From contig NZ_BMOD01000006.1 of NCBI RefSeq assembly GCF_014646895.1, forward strand, positions 85,078 through 149,077: a DNA stretch of 64,000 nt, given 5' to 3'. Shown here in pieces: positions 15,973-24,915 of the stretch. The position numbers were made by a program, and so were the translations under genes. The notes beneath the pieces are model-generated. The model saw only the letters and a list, made by a program, of their open reading frames with translations. It made no database searches and was not told the origin of the DNA. The DNA is from Deinococcus roseus. Its GTDB lineage: Bacteria > Deinococcota > Deinococci > Deinococcales > Deinococcaceae. How positions within the stretch are numbered: the first letter of the stretch is position 1; each line of letters opens with the position of its first letter.

Positions 15973-17307
15973 TTATCTTGACATCAAAAGACTGATGACG
16001 CCCCAGGCAATGATCCCTGTAGAAATCAGACCCATCATGGCCTGTTCTGTGCGGCTGGGTGCACGGTAACTCAGGCCCAGCAGCAAACCGGTCACCAGAC
16101 CGCCCAGGTGGGCCCAGTTGTCGATGTTGGGGATCAGAAAGCCAATCAGGAACATGGTCAGCAAAGATCCCAGATTGGCCTGCAGCTTGCGCAAACGCTG
16201 TTGCAGGTTGCCACGGGTCAGGGTGTACTCCAGGGCCACCAGTCCAAAAAGCCCACCACTGGCCCCAATGGAAACAGCATTTCCTGTGCCCAGCAGGGAA
16301 CTGAACACGCTGCCCACCACCCCGGACAGCACAAAAGCAAAGATCAGGGCACTGGGACCAATCTTGCGCTCCACCTCACGGCCCATCTGCAGCAAATAAA
16401 AACTGTTCAGGCCCACATGCAGCCAGGAGCCATGCAGGAAGATGCTGGTGACCAGCCGCCAGTACTCTCCGCTTTGCAGGGTCTGGGAACGCAGGTTGCC
16501 TCCCAGATCATAGAGGGCAGAGGGGCTGTTCAGGGCACCTGCTTCCAGTTCCCACAAAAAGAACAATCCGATGATGCCCAGCAAAGCAAAAGTGGCCGGG
16601 GTGTTCTGGGTGCGGGCCAGAAAAGCCTCCCGAAGGTTCAGTCCGTAAGGAGACAGCAAAGCCTCTGCGTCCAGCAGTTTCCAGGCGAACAGATCCTCCC
16701 GCACGTTCAGGCTGGACAGCATGCGCTGCGCTCCCAGTTGCAGGTTCACATTGTCCTGGGTTTGCTGGCCCTGCAAGAACATCGCCCGCCCCACCCAGTA
16801 ACCGGAATCCAGCTTGAGTTTCCGGGAAGCGGCGTAGGTTTCTGCCGGGTCAGGGGAGAGCAGGGAAGTCAGGGTGTCCAGCGAAGACGCAGGCTGCAGG
16901 TTCTCCCTGAGGCTCTGCATGCTGGCGTTGTGCAGCAGGTGCTGGATGTCTCCCCGCAGGGGATGCTCTGGCAGGGGAAGCTGCCTCAGGCCCCGCCACT
17001 GCAACCACAAACGCTCGAAATGGGTGCGCAGTGCAGGCGTGAACACCCCCAGACGGATCCAGTTTTGCAGGTGGTCATGCCCATAAATCACCCGCCAGTG
17101 AATGAACAGCAAAAGCAGGGCCTGGGCCAGTCCCAGCACGCCCAGCCACCAGAAATCGGGTTGCCAGTAGGCCAGAAAAGCCAGGATGCCTGCCAGCACA
17201 AACCGGATGCTGGCCTCTGCAAACTTTGAGAGCACTGCAAAAGCCAGATAAACCATCACCCCGGCAACCAGCAACCAGCCCCAGGCGTCAATGGTCCCGA
17301 AATCCAT
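15973..17307 (-). CDS. Rhomboid family intramembrane serine protease
   Basis: A 444-aa protein: two or three hydrophobic segments at the N-terminus, a soluble TPR-like or linker region of about 150 residues (100-235), then a rhomboid core. Core residues are HGSWLHVGLN (His292, His297, Asn301), the nucleophile in GASGG (Ser350) and the partner His400 in WAHLGG, so the Ser-His dyad is intact. It begins at ATG 17307, whose first base is the last base of the preceding stop (TGATG), so translation is coupled to the PSP1 gene. The target is unknown. Confidence 0.9.
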   Translation of the reverse strand: MDFGTIDAWGWLLVAGVMVYLAFAVLSKFAEASIRFVLAGILAFLAYWQPDFWWLGVLGLAQALLLLFIHWRVIYGHDHLQNWIRLGVFTPALRTHFERLWLQWRGLRQLPLPEHPLRGDIQHLLHNASMQSLRENLQPASSLDTLTSLLSPDPAETYAASRKLKLDSGYWVGRAMFLQGQQTQDNVNLQLGAQRMLSSLNVREDLFAWKLLDAEALLSPYGLNLREAFLARTQNTPATFALLGIIGLFFLWELEAGALNSPSALYDLGGNLRSQTLQSGEYWRLVTSIFLHGSWLHVGLNSFYLLQMGREVERKIGPSALIFAFVLSGVVGSVFSSLLGTGNAVSIGASGGLFGLVALEYTLTRGNLQQRLRKLQANLGSLLTMFLIGFLIPNIDNWAHLGGLVTGLLLGLSYRAPSRTEQAMMGLISTGIIAWGVISLLMSR

Positions 17308-18095
17308 CACAGCTTGCTGAACTCCTCGGGTTTGCCTTCAATCATGCTGCCGTCTTCGGTCAGCAGTTCCAGGGTGCCCCTGAGGGGACTCAGTTTGACC
17401 ACCTTGCCGCAGGCCCCGGATTCGGTGTGGCACATCTTGGCGTTCTTCCTGGGCAGTTCTGAGAGCAGTTCCTGGTACATCTCGTGTTCATATTGCAGGC
17501 AGCACAGCAAACGCCCACAGGGACCGGAAAGTTTTTCCGGGTTGAGGGGAAGTTGCTGGTCTCTGGCCATGCGGATGCTTACCGGAGCAAACTCCTGCAG
17601 GTGGGTGCTGGAGCAGGACTCCCGACCACACATGCCCAGTGCGCCCAGGGTGGCGGCCTGCTCTCTGGGACCCACCGCAAAGAAATTCACCTTGGCAGGG
17701 GTGATGTGCCGGAGGTCGGCAATCAGGCTGGACAGTTCCACCCTTTCTTCTGCGCTGTAGGCCATGGTCAGCAGGGACTGGTCCAGTGTGAATTCTACGG
17801 ACACGATCTTGACGGGCAATTTGCGGGCACGCACCTTGGCGCGCAGGTACCACTTGACCTCCTCGGCCCGTTTCTGGTTTTCTTCACGGGCCTGCAGGTC
17901 TTCCGGGGTGGCAGAGCGCAGGATGCTGCCCCCATGGTCACGCCGGGGGGTGTCCTGGTGTTCTGTACGCACCAGCGCCACTTCCAGACCACGTCTGGAC
18001 TGGACAATCACATGGGAATTCACCGGGTACAGCGTCTCGGTGGACATCGGGTGGAGTTTGGGACCATTGTCAAAGCGAACAGCCTGGGTGAACAT
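17307..18095 (-). CDS. PSP1 domain protein (YaaT-like)
   Basis: A 262-aa protein with a C-terminal PSP1 domain. The cysteine set typical for YaaT is visible: MCGRESCSS, GPCGRLLCCLQYE and MCHTESGACGKV. In Bacillus, YaaT forms a Fe-S containing complex with YlbF and YmcA that affects RNase Y; that link is from the family, not shown here. A CAGGAG ribosome site precedes ATG 18095. It is coupled to the downstream rhomboid gene by a 1-bp overlap. Confidence 0.9.
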   Translation of the reverse strand: MFTQAVRFDNGPKLHPMSTETLYPVNSHVIVQSRRGLEVALVRTEHQDTPRRDHGGSILRSATPEDLQAREENQKRAEEVKWYLRAKVRARKLPVKIVSVEFTLDQSLLTMAYSAEERVELSSLIADLRHITPAKVNFFAVGPREQAATLGALGMCGRESCSSTHLQEFAPVSIRMARDQQLPLNPEKLSGPCGRLLCCLQYEHEMYQELLSELPRKNAKMCHTESGACGKVVKLSPLRGTLELLTEDGSMIEGKPEEFSKL

Positions 18096-18310
18096 GCGTA
18101 CTCCTGTGGATTCAGATCCTGCCTGTTCTGTTGCATCTGTTGCAGAAAGGCAAGATGGTCTTGAAGACATCACATCTGAAAGCGTCCTGTGTGGATGTTG
18201 CATTCAGAGTCCATGCCATTGTACCTGTCCGGGGCTGTGTGGAATGTAAACCGTGCAGTGCTGCATGAGAGCATCCCCTGGCCCAGAACGGGCACAAAAC
18301 CGGCACAAAA

Positions 18311-18335
18311 CAAAAAGACCGGACCCATGTCCGGC
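18311..18335 (-). terminator. Rho-independent terminator of yebC
   Basis: On the minus strand CCGGAC, loop ATGG, GTCCGG, then a T-rich tail. It lies 17 bp after the yebC stop. Confidence 0.8.
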
Positions 18336-18351
18336 CTGAACAGCAAGTTTT

Positions 18352-19086
18352 TTACTCTTCCAGAGCGCTGAAATCTGCGTTGGAGGTCACGGTCTGCACA
18401 TCGTCAAGGTCTTCTAAAGCCTCGATCAGCACCATCAGCTTCTCGGCATCTTCTGCAGAGAGGGCCACGGTGTTCTGGGGAATGTTCTGCAGGCTGGCCT
18501 CGGTGACATCGAAACCGGCACCAGAGAGGCCTTCAGAGACCGTGAACAAATCTGCACGGGCGGTGTACACCGTGAGGGTGCCGTCCTCGTTCTCCTCGAT
18601 GTCCTCTGCACCAAACTCAATGGCAGCTTCCTGGGCTTCAGAAGTGTTTTTGCTCACCTGGATGATGCCTTTTTTGTCAAACTGCCAGGCCACAGAGCCG
18701 CTGTTGCCCATGTTGCCGCCCTTTTTGTTGAACACCGAGCGCACCTCGCCCACCGTGCGGTTCACATTGTCGGTGAGGGTTTCAATCAGGATGGCGGTTC
18801 CACCCTGCCCGTAACCTTCATAGGCAATTTCTTTGTACTCGGTGGCCCCGTCACTGTTGCCCACAGCCCGTTTGATGGCATTCTCAATGTTGTCCACTGG
18901 AACGGTGTCTGCTTTGGCAGCGGCAATGGCATTCTTGAGGGACAGGTTTCCAGCCGGGTCTCCGCTTCCTCCGCTGCGCACAGCGTTGGTGAGGGCACGG
19001 ATGTGTTTGCTGATGGTGGCGCTGCGCTTCTTGTCGTTGGCGCCTTTTTTGCGTTTGATCTGGGACCACTTGCTATGACCTGCCAT
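18352..19086 (-). CDS. yebC: YebC/PmpR family protein
   Basis: A 244-aa YebC family protein. It starts MAGHSKWSQIKRKKGANDKKR, the invariant N-terminus, with the conserved EGYGQGGTA and VFNKKGGNMG segments. Known members are either transcriptional regulators or ribosome-associated factors that relieve stalling at proline stretches. ATG 19086 has an AGAGGTGC ribosome site. A strong terminator follows, so the gene is monocistronic. Confidence 0.95.
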   Translation of the reverse strand: MAGHSKWSQIKRKKGANDKKRSATISKHIRALTNAVRSGGSGDPAGNLSLKNAIAAAKADTVPVDNIENAIKRAVGNSDGATEYKEIAYEGYGQGGTAILIETLTDNVNRTVGEVRSVFNKKGGNMGNSGSVAWQFDKKGIIQVSKNTSEAQEAAIEFGAEDIEENEDGTLTVYTARADLFTVSEGLSGAGFDVTEASLQNIPQNTVALSAEDAEKLMVLIEALEDLDDVQTVTSNADFSALEE

Positions 19087-19226
19087 GGTTGCACCTCTTG
19101 GGATTTTCAGCACATCGGGTTCTGTTCTGGGAATCTTCCCAAAATGTCCCGGTTGTTGTGTGTGAGTCAGCCTTTTCAGGCTCAGCAGGGGTATTGTATC
19201 AAAAAAGCATCCGGTTGGCCTGAATG

Positions 19227-19261
19227 AAAAACCCTGAACGCTGCTGTCAGGTTCAGGGTTT
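19227..19261 (-). terminator. Terminator of the LtrA-like gene
   Basis: AAACCCTGAAC and GTTCAGGGTTT form an 11-bp stem; on the minus strand it ends in TTTTTC. It lies 36 bp past the stop of the LtrA-like gene. Confidence 0.75.
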
Positions 19262-19296
19262 GAGGGAAAGTTCAGCTCAGAGGTTCTGACTGGTTT

Positions 19297-20487
19297 TCAG
19301 TGGTGGGCATGTCCTGGCTGTGAATGGGGGCTTCTGAACCACCAGATCACCCCGTAAAGCATCACCACCAGATTGAGCACGCACAGCACTGCGAGCACGC
19401 CAATGGGCGTGGAAACCAGCAGTCCTGTCAGCAGGGCCAGTGCCGCCAGTCCGATTTTCAGGCCAATGGAAGTCCCGGCATGGACCACCGGAGGGTGTTC
19501 TGGGGCCATGGTGTACTCGATCAGGGCCATGGAAAGCATGGCCCCCGCATAGCCCACACACAGCAAAGTCAGGGTGATGGGTTCGGGGTGCTCGGTCCCA
19601 ATGGCATGCGCAATCAGGGCACCAATGGACACCGCAAAAATCAGAAACGGCAAATGGCTGTAACTCCAGGTGAGGGACAGGCTGATGTGTGCCCGATTGG
19701 GGCGGCGGCGGCCAATGAAGTCAAAGTACACCCACCACAGCCCGAAACACACCAGGGCACCCAACAGGTATCGCATGAACACGGTCAGGTTCAGGTCGTG
19801 GGCATCGGCCAGACCGTTGACCATGCCCACTATGCTTTCACCCAGCACAATCAGCACCAGCAATCCAAAACGCTCAGGCATTTTGTGGCCAGACAGCCTG
19901 GGCAGTTTGGCCTGATCTTTGATGGTCCAGACGGGGGTCAGGGTGTCAAACACCAGACCGATGCCCTTGAGCAGAATGCTCAGGCTGCCATCCACCTGGG
20001 TGCTGATGGCCCATAAAATGGCGCTGGCCCCAAAGCCCAGTGCAAATTTGGTGGTCATGGGTCTGGCAATGGGATTGTGCCTGCCGGCCCTCAGCCACAT
20101 CCCAATGATCAGGATGCGGGCCGCCACATAACTCCAGGCGTAGGCATCTGCATATTTCCCCAGACCATAAGGCGCAAACACGGCCATGACACCCACAATC
20201 AGCAGCATCACAAACATCAGCACCCGGTAACTCAGGTCCTCGGTTTCAAAGCGGTCGGTGTAAACCGTTCCGGCAATCCAGATCCACCACACCGGAATGA
20301 ACAGCAGGGCCAGTTCTCCCAGCCCAGCCCAGCTTGGATGTTCACCAAAATGGTGGGCCAGCCTGGAAATGATCACCACAAAGACCAGATCAAAAAACAG
20401 TTCCAGCCAGCTGACCTTGCGTTCCTCTTCTCCCCCAAGGTGCCTCAATTTGGGGGCATGCCACCACAGACGGTAATTCTTAAGCAT
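19297..20487 (-). CDS. Low temperature requirement A (LtrA) family membrane protein
   Basis: A 396-aa integral membrane protein with 9-11 predicted helices. The LtrA signature is at the N-terminus: EERKVSWLELFFDLVFVVII. The long hydrophobic segments and loops such as GRRRPNRAHISL fit the family. Function of LtrA is not established. ATG 20487 has an AGGTGG ribosome site and overlaps the 66-aa gene upstream by 8 bp, so the two are probably translated together. Confidence 0.88.
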   Translation of the reverse strand: MLKNYRLWWHAPKLRHLGGEEERKVSWLELFFDLVFVVIISRLAHHFGEHPSWAGLGELALLFIPVWWIWIAGTVYTDRFETEDLSYRVLMFVMLLIVGVMAVFAPYGLGKYADAYAWSYVAARILIIGMWLRAGRHNPIARPMTTKFALGFGASAILWAISTQVDGSLSILLKGIGLVFDTLTPVWTIKDQAKLPRLSGHKMPERFGLLVLIVLGESIVGMVNGLADAHDLNLTVFMRYLLGALVCFGLWWVYFDFIGRRRPNRAHISLSLTWSYSHLPFLIFAVSIGALIAHAIGTEHPEPITLTLLCVGYAGAMLSMALIEYTMAPEHPPVVHAGTSIGLKIGLAALALLTGLLVSTPIGVLAVLCVLNLVVMLYGVIWWFRSPHSQPGHAHH

Positions 20488-20680
20488 CTCCACCTCTTCC
20501 CGAATACTCGGTGTAACAGCCAATCCCATGGGTGTCTTCCAGCAGTCCCAGGGCGGTAAGTTCCTGCAAAACCTGTGCTGCAAATGTCCTCAGGGTTTCT
20601 GGATGGGCATTTTGCAGCTGGCTCAGGTCCAATTGCAGCGTTCTGGCCTGCTCAGCGAAATACCGCAGTGTTTCCGACAT
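20480..20680 (-). CDS. Small conserved-looking protein (66 aa), coupled to LtrA
   Basis: The product starts MSETLRYFAEQARTLQLDLS and is helical and amphipathic, ending YTEYSGRGGDA. ATG 20680 has AGGAAA at good spacing. Its end overlaps the start of the LtrA-like gene by 8 bp. It lies just after the cytochrome b terminator region on the same strand. No family recognised. Confidence 0.72.
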   Translation of the reverse strand: MSETLRYFAEQARTLQLDLSQLQNAHPETLRTFAAQVLQELTALGLLEDTHGIGCYTEYSGRGGDA

Positions 20681-20695
20681 GTTTCCTATGTTATG

Positions 20696-20728
20696 AAAAA
20701 AAAGAAGCGGTGCAGTGTGCACCGCTTC
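20696..20728 (-). terminator. Strong terminator of the cytochrome bc operon
   Basis: Perfect 11-bp stem GAAGCGGTGCA/TGCACCGCTTC with a 3-nt loop and eight T on the minus strand, 20 bp after the cytochrome b stop. Confidence 0.9.
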
Positions 20729-20748
20729 AGGGTTGTGTAGGGCAGGGC

Positions 20749-22149
20749 TCAGTCGTCGTGTCCGTGGGCACTGGCGGCTTCGCGGGCCAGCAGTTCCTGG
20801 TGGGCTTTCATTTCACGGGCATCGGTTTCACGGCTGTTTTTGATGGCACGCACAATCCCGAAGGTCAGGATGTACATGATCACTGGAACCACCACAATGG
20901 CGGCGTACAGCATCATTTTGACCAGCTCTTCAATCTGCACTTTGGCAATGGAAGCAGCTTCAGGAGCCATCTGACCCACACCACGGGCAGTTTCAAAAGC
21001 AGTCTGAATTTCGGGTTTGTACCCGGCCACGGAGAGCACGATCATCAGGGCACACCAGGCCAGACCAAAGGCCAGACGCTTGGGGTGCTCGGTGGGGCTC
21101 TCAGCGTAGTACAGGTTCTCTTTGGCGCGGTCAAACAGGGGGGCCAGGAACACCGGGCCCAGGATCAGACCGGGGATCAGCATGGCACCAATGAACTCGG
21201 GGTTGAAAATGGTGGCCAGGGTTTGCTGGGTGCTGGTGATCAGGGTGGGGTCTTCTGGCAGCTTGATGAACTCGGGGGGCATGATGGCCAGAATCCCGAA
21301 GATCCACAGCAGGTACCAGTCAGGTTTGATGGTGGGGGTGGAGTCGCTGGGTGGGCCGTACACTTCCACGGGGTGAACCGGGATGTAGGCGCTGAACAGC
21401 ACGATGATGGCGGCCATCAGCACCAGCAGGATGATCATGATGATGCTCTGCTGGGTGGAGAGGGGCACCCCCACGATCTTCTTGTAAGCGATCTTGGCTG
21501 CGTAACCGGGCTGGGTGTGCTTCTGTTTGATCATCAGCAGCATGTGCACAGCGGTCAGGCCCAGCAAGATGCCGGGCAGCAGCATGATGTGGTAGCCGTA
21601 GAAACGGGACACGATGCCAGGACCGGGGAAGGGGCCAGCGAAGAACAGTTCGGCCAGCCAGTTGCCAATGAAGGGCACGCTGCTGGTGATTCCGTAGATC
21701 ACTTTCAGGGTGGCGAAAGCAAACTGGTCGTAGGGGAGGGAGTAGCCGGTCACGGCAGTCAGGGCGCTGAAGACCAGCAGCATGAAGCCGATCCACCAGT
21801 TGATTTCACGGGGCTTCTTGAAAGCACCACTGAAGTAAATGCGGAACATGTGGATCACGGCTGCGCCCACCATGATGTTGGCGGTCCAGTGGTGAATGCG
21901 CCTCAGCATGTCTCCGAAAGGCATGCTGTTGATTTTCAGGATGCTGGCATAAGCCGCAGGAACACCATCCACCAGTTTGGTGCTGGGTTCATAGGTGAAA
22001 GCCAGCAGGATGCCGGAGATGATCAGGATCACCAGGGCAAACAGGGTGATTTCACCCAGGAAGAAGCTGTGGTGTACAGGGAAAGCCTTGCGCAGGAACT
22101 TGTCGTTCAAACGGCTGATGTGTAAACGTTCGTCAAGCCACTGGTTCAT
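20749..22149 (-). CDS. Cytochrome b of a cytochrome bc complex
   Basis: A 466-aa cytochrome b with fused N-terminal (b6-like) and C-terminal (subunit IV-like) halves, about eight to ten helices. Heme ligands: RRIHHWTAN with a His in helix B and IHMFRIYFSGAFKKPRE following, and GYHIMLLPG plus AVHMLLMIKQKH for the second set. The quinol-oxidation motif is PDWY instead of PEWY. The start ATG 22149 shares one base with the Rieske stop. It oxidises menaquinol in the respiratory chain; the quinone type is inferred from the lineage. Confidence 0.94.
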   Translation of the reverse strand: MNQWLDERLHISRLNDKFLRKAFPVHHSFFLGEITLFALVILIISGILLAFTYEPSTKLVDGVPAAYASILKINSMPFGDMLRRIHHWTANIMVGAAVIHMFRIYFSGAFKKPREINWWIGFMLLVFSALTAVTGYSLPYDQFAFATLKVIYGITSSVPFIGNWLAELFFAGPFPGPGIVSRFYGYHIMLLPGILLGLTAVHMLLMIKQKHTQPGYAAKIAYKKIVGVPLSTQQSIIMIILLVLMAAIIVLFSAYIPVHPVEVYGPPSDSTPTIKPDWYLLWIFGILAIMPPEFIKLPEDPTLITSTQQTLATIFNPEFIGAMLIPGLILGPVFLAPLFDRAKENLYYAESPTEHPKRLAFGLAWCALMIVLSVAGYKPEIQTAFETARGVGQMAPEAASIAKVQIEELVKMMLYAAIVVVPVIMYILTFGIVRAIKNSRETDAREMKAHQELLAREAASAHGHDD

Positions 22150-22793
22150 CAAGCGCCTCCCTTGCTGGCATCTGCCCGGTTGGTCTGCCAGTCTGCCACC
22201 GATTCACCGTATCTGGGGCGGACGTAATATTCCTTGACCACCAGAACCCCATCTTTCTCTTCGACGGGCAACTGGGCCAGCGGACGGGGAGGGGGCCCAC
22301 CGATCACTTCGCCGCCTGCTCGGGGATCGTAAGCACCAGAGTGGCAAGGGCACAGCAGGGTTCCGTCGTCTTTCTGGTTGACCTGGCAGCCCAGGTGCTG
22401 GCAGATGCCCCCATAAACGATGACGCCCTGAACGGTGTCTTCCACTTTGGCGGGTTCTTTGAGCACCCCATCTGCATAACGGAAGAGGATCAACAGGTTG
22501 TTGTCGTTCTTGTCCTTGAGGACTTCGCCTTTGGGCCAGGCTTTGACCATCAGGCCATCGGCTTTGAGGTCTGCCACCTTGATGGGCTGGTCTTTGTTGG
22601 TGCCACCGGCGTAAACCAGCACGTCTCCAGCAGCCGGAGGTTTCTGTTCAGCGGTGGGCGGACGTTTGGCGGGTTTCAGTGCACCAACCACGCTGGCCAG
22701 CGACAGCACCCCAACACCAGCCGTGACCCCGAGTGCGCCGGTCACAAACTTGCGGCGACTGATTTCACCTTGTGGGAGTTTTTCATCACTCAT
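22149..22793 (-). CDS. Rieske iron-sulfur protein
   Basis: A 214-aa subunit. N-terminal Tat-like signal/anchor SRRKFVTGALGVTAGVG, then a Rieske fold. Box 1 CQHLGC (Cys131, His133, Cys136) and box 2 CPCHSG (Cys148, Cys150, His151) supply the cluster ligands and disulfide. AAGGAC precedes ATG 22793. Middle gene of cytochrome c-Rieske-cytochrome b, the order of a bc operon. Confidence 0.95.
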   Translation of the reverse strand: MSDEKLPQGEISRRKFVTGALGVTAGVGVLSLASVVGALKPAKRPPTAEQKPPAAGDVLVYAGGTNKDQPIKVADLKADGLMVKAWPKGEVLKDKNDNNLLILFRYADGVLKEPAKVEDTVQGVIVYGGICQHLGCQVNQKDDGTLLCPCHSGAYDPRAGGEVIGGPPPRPLAQLPVEEKDGVLVVKEYYVRPRYGESVADWQTNRADASKGGA

Positions 22794-22808
22794 AGTCTTG
22801 TCCTTCGC

Positions 22809-23672
22809 TTACCAGGGGAATTCGCCGCTGGCGTCTTCCACGAGAGCTTCGCCGTCCATGAAGTACTTCTTGTACAGCATCAGGGCAAAGGCGAGCAACA
22901 GCAGCACCATGGCTGCGTAAGTGCCTTCAGCGGTCACATTGATAGGGAGGGCTTTTTCGGCTTCGCTGCCCTGGATGCCCATCACGATTTGCTTGACGAA
23001 CAGGTAACCGAACCACAGCACACCCACCATGGACAGCACGATGCCGCCATATGCCAGGTTGTTGCTGCGCACCACGTGAATGCCGGGTTTGAGGGTTTCT
23101 CCTTCAGCCCAGGCAGAGTACAGTCCGATCAGACCGTAAATGGTCAGGATCATCACGAAGGTGGTGAGGAAGATTTCGGGCAGACCCAGGTGGTCGGGCA
23201 CGAAACGGGAGCGGTTGAGGGCAGCCAGTTTGGCTTCTTCATCTCCCTTGGAGGCGAAGATCTCAGGGGTGACAATGTCGGCTTTGTTGCCCCAGCTGTT
23301 GCGGATGAAGTTCACCACATCCAGCAGCTGGGTTTCATTCAACTGGGGAAAGGCGGGCATGCTGCCTTTGCCTTTCTGGATCACGTTGATCACTGCAGCA
23401 GGATCGCCCAGAATGAAAGCATCACCCACAAACTTCTTGCCGAAGCCTCCCTCGCCGTTGGCCCCGTGGCAGCCTGCACAGTTGGCCGTGAAGACGGCCT
23501 GACCACCGGTTTTCCAGTCGCTGGCCGTGGCCGTGTCTGCAGGTGCTTCTGCGGCAGCTTCGGCCCCGTGATGGGCTTTCAGGGTGGAGTTGAAGAGGAA
23601 CAGCAATATCACCCAGAATATTGCCGCCACAATCAGGGACACTGACGGTATGGTTGTATCGTTCCGTTCCAT
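22809..23672 (-). CDS. Membrane-bound cytochrome c of the bc complex
   Basis: A 287-aa protein with an N-terminal helix (SLIVAAIFWVILLFLFN), a class I cytochrome c domain with heme site CAGCH (Cys65, Cys68, His69) and a probable Met105 ligand in KGSMPAF, then three C-terminal helices. AGGTAGG lies before ATG 23672. A cytochrome c with extra membrane spans is unusual in comparison with classic cytochrome c1. It is the first gene of the operon. Confidence 0.9.
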   Translation of the reverse strand: MERNDTTIPSVSLIVAAIFWVILLFLFNSTLKAHHGAEAAAEAPADTATASDWKTGGQAVFTANCAGCHGANGEGGFGKKFVGDAFILGDPAAVINVIQKGKGSMPAFPQLNETQLLDVVNFIRNSWGNKADIVTPEIFASKGDEEAKLAALNRSRFVPDHLGLPEIFLTTFVMILTIYGLIGLYSAWAEGETLKPGIHVVRSNNLAYGGIVLSMVGVLWFGYLFVKQIVMGIQGSEAEKALPINVTAEGTYAAMVLLLLAFALMLYKKYFMDGEALVEDASGEFPW

Positions 23673-23829
23673 TTGACCTACCTATCTCAGGAAATCCAGC
23701 ACCAAGTAGCATAACATGAGCCGCTCAGCTTCCTCACAGTCGGTGAGCCGTCACACCTACACATCCTTATATTTTATGCAACTGCTCTGGTGACGCCGGG
23801 ACTAACGTCCCAAAACAAAAGGGGGACCT

Positions 23830-24651
23830 TCAGACGCTTTGCGTCAACCAGAAAATTCGCTCAGACAGCTCAGCAAGCCTTAAGGTCAGGGCCTGATCCG
23901 GGTGTTCCCTGAAGTCATTTGATCCTCTGGACAGCAGGCTCACCAGGTAAGGTTTTGGCGCAAAAACAATCCCCACATCATGGCGATGGGAGGGGATTTC
24001 TCCGCTTTTGCTGGCCACCTCGTAAAGCAATTCCCCATCGGATGTGCGGGGCAGACGCCGGGAAATCACCAGACGGTCCTGCTGTTTTTTCAGGAGGTTC
24101 AGGGCCCATTCGCTCAACGTTGGGGTCAGCAGTTTTCCCTGAACCAGGCTCAGCAACCACAAATTCATGTCTGCAGCACTGGTGGTGCTGCGCTGGCCTG
24201 TTTTTTGCAGGTCATTTTGCAAATTCAAAGGCATTTGCAGTTTGCCCACCAGAAAAGTGTGTTGCAGCTGAATGTGCTGGATGTGTGCATTGATGGCGTC
24301 CAGACCCAGACGTTCAATCAGGACATTGGTGGCGGTGTTGTCACTGACCACCACCATCAGGGTGAGCAGGTCCTGGACGGTCAGGGAAAGACCGGTTTCC
24401 ATCTCGTGCAGCACCCCTGCTCCGGGCACCTGATTTTCTGCAGTGAGGGGCAAGCGGTCTGTCATGGCCAGCTGTCCTGCTTGCACCTGCTGCAAGGCAC
24501 AACTCAGGATGGGCAACTTGATCAGGCTGGCGGCTTTGAAAATATGATTCTGCTGATGGCAAAACAGCACCTCGCCCTGCATGGTGCTGACACAGAGCGA
24601 GAGGTCGCCATCAAAACGCTGAATCAATTCATCAAGCAGGACCTGTTGCAT
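23830..24651 (-). CDS. Class A beta-lactamase-like serine hydrolase
   Basis: A 273-aa protein of the beta-lactamase2 family. SxxK is SLIK (Ser42, Lys45), SDN is present (Ser103-Asp104-Asn105) and KTG is KSG followed by EIPSHRHDVG. I do not see the omega-loop glutamate (ExxLN), and there is no signal peptide: the protein starts MQQVLLDELIQRF. So it may be a cytoplasmic serine hydrolase rather than an antibiotic-degrading enzyme. No regulator is adjacent. Confidence 0.82.
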   Translation of the reverse strand: MQQVLLDELIQRFDGDLSLCVSTMQGEVLFCHQQNHIFKAASLIKLPILSCALQQVQAGQLAMTDRLPLTAENQVPGAGVLHEMETGLSLTVQDLLTLMVVVSDNTATNVLIERLGLDAINAHIQHIQLQHTFLVGKLQMPLNLQNDLQKTGQRSTTSAADMNLWLLSLVQGKLLTPTLSEWALNLLKKQQDRLVISRRLPRTSDGELLYEVASKSGEIPSHRHDVGIVFAPKPYLVSLLSRGSNDFREHPDQALTLRLAELSERIFWLTQSV

Positions 24652-24662
24652 GGTTCAAAGCC

Positions 24663-24887
24663 CTAAAGCTTGAGGTTCCCCAGGCTGGCAAAAGGATGGG
24701 GCGCATCCTGCAACCTGAGGGTGCAAAAAGGCTTTGCACCCTCAGGTTGCACCCGGTGAGGGCAGGTGGGACATTCCGGGAAAGCCAGCTCCAGATAGGC
24801 CAGATCAGGCTCTGCAGTGATGACTTCCCAGGTGCGCTGACAGCCTGCTTTGAAGGTGCGTTTCTGGTTTTTTGGGTCTTTTTTCAT
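24663..24887 (-). CDS. Small cysteine-rich protein of unknown function (74 aa)
   Basis: The protein begins MKKDPKNQKRTFKAGCQRTWE and contains CPTCPHRV and a later Cys in FCTLRLQDAPHPFASLG, a pattern that could bind a metal. It ends 11 bp before the beta-lactamase-like gene starts. A perfect 18-bp hairpin lies inside the frame at 24710-24750 and encodes part of the cysteine region. ATG 24887 has no strong ribosome site. Likely real, but family unknown. Confidence 0.62.
   Translation of the reverse strand: MKKDPKNQKRTFKAGCQRTWEVITAEPDLAYLELAFPECPTCPHRVQPEGAKPFCTLRLQDAPHPFASLGNLKL
24710..24750. repeat. Perfect 18-bp inverted repeat inside the small Cys protein gene
   Basis: Left arm 24710-24727 begins GCAACCTGAGGG and right arm 24733-24750 is its exact reverse complement, with a 5-nt loop. 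No T run follows on either strand, so it is not a canonical terminator. Confidence 0.85.
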
Positions 24888-24915
24888 GGGCTCAGCTCAA
24901 CACTCAGGTCAAACC

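Noticed and set aside
20575..22125. Long His/Gly-rich frame opposite cytochrome b
   Set aside because: Shadow of a membrane protein gene; composition is typical of antisense frames.
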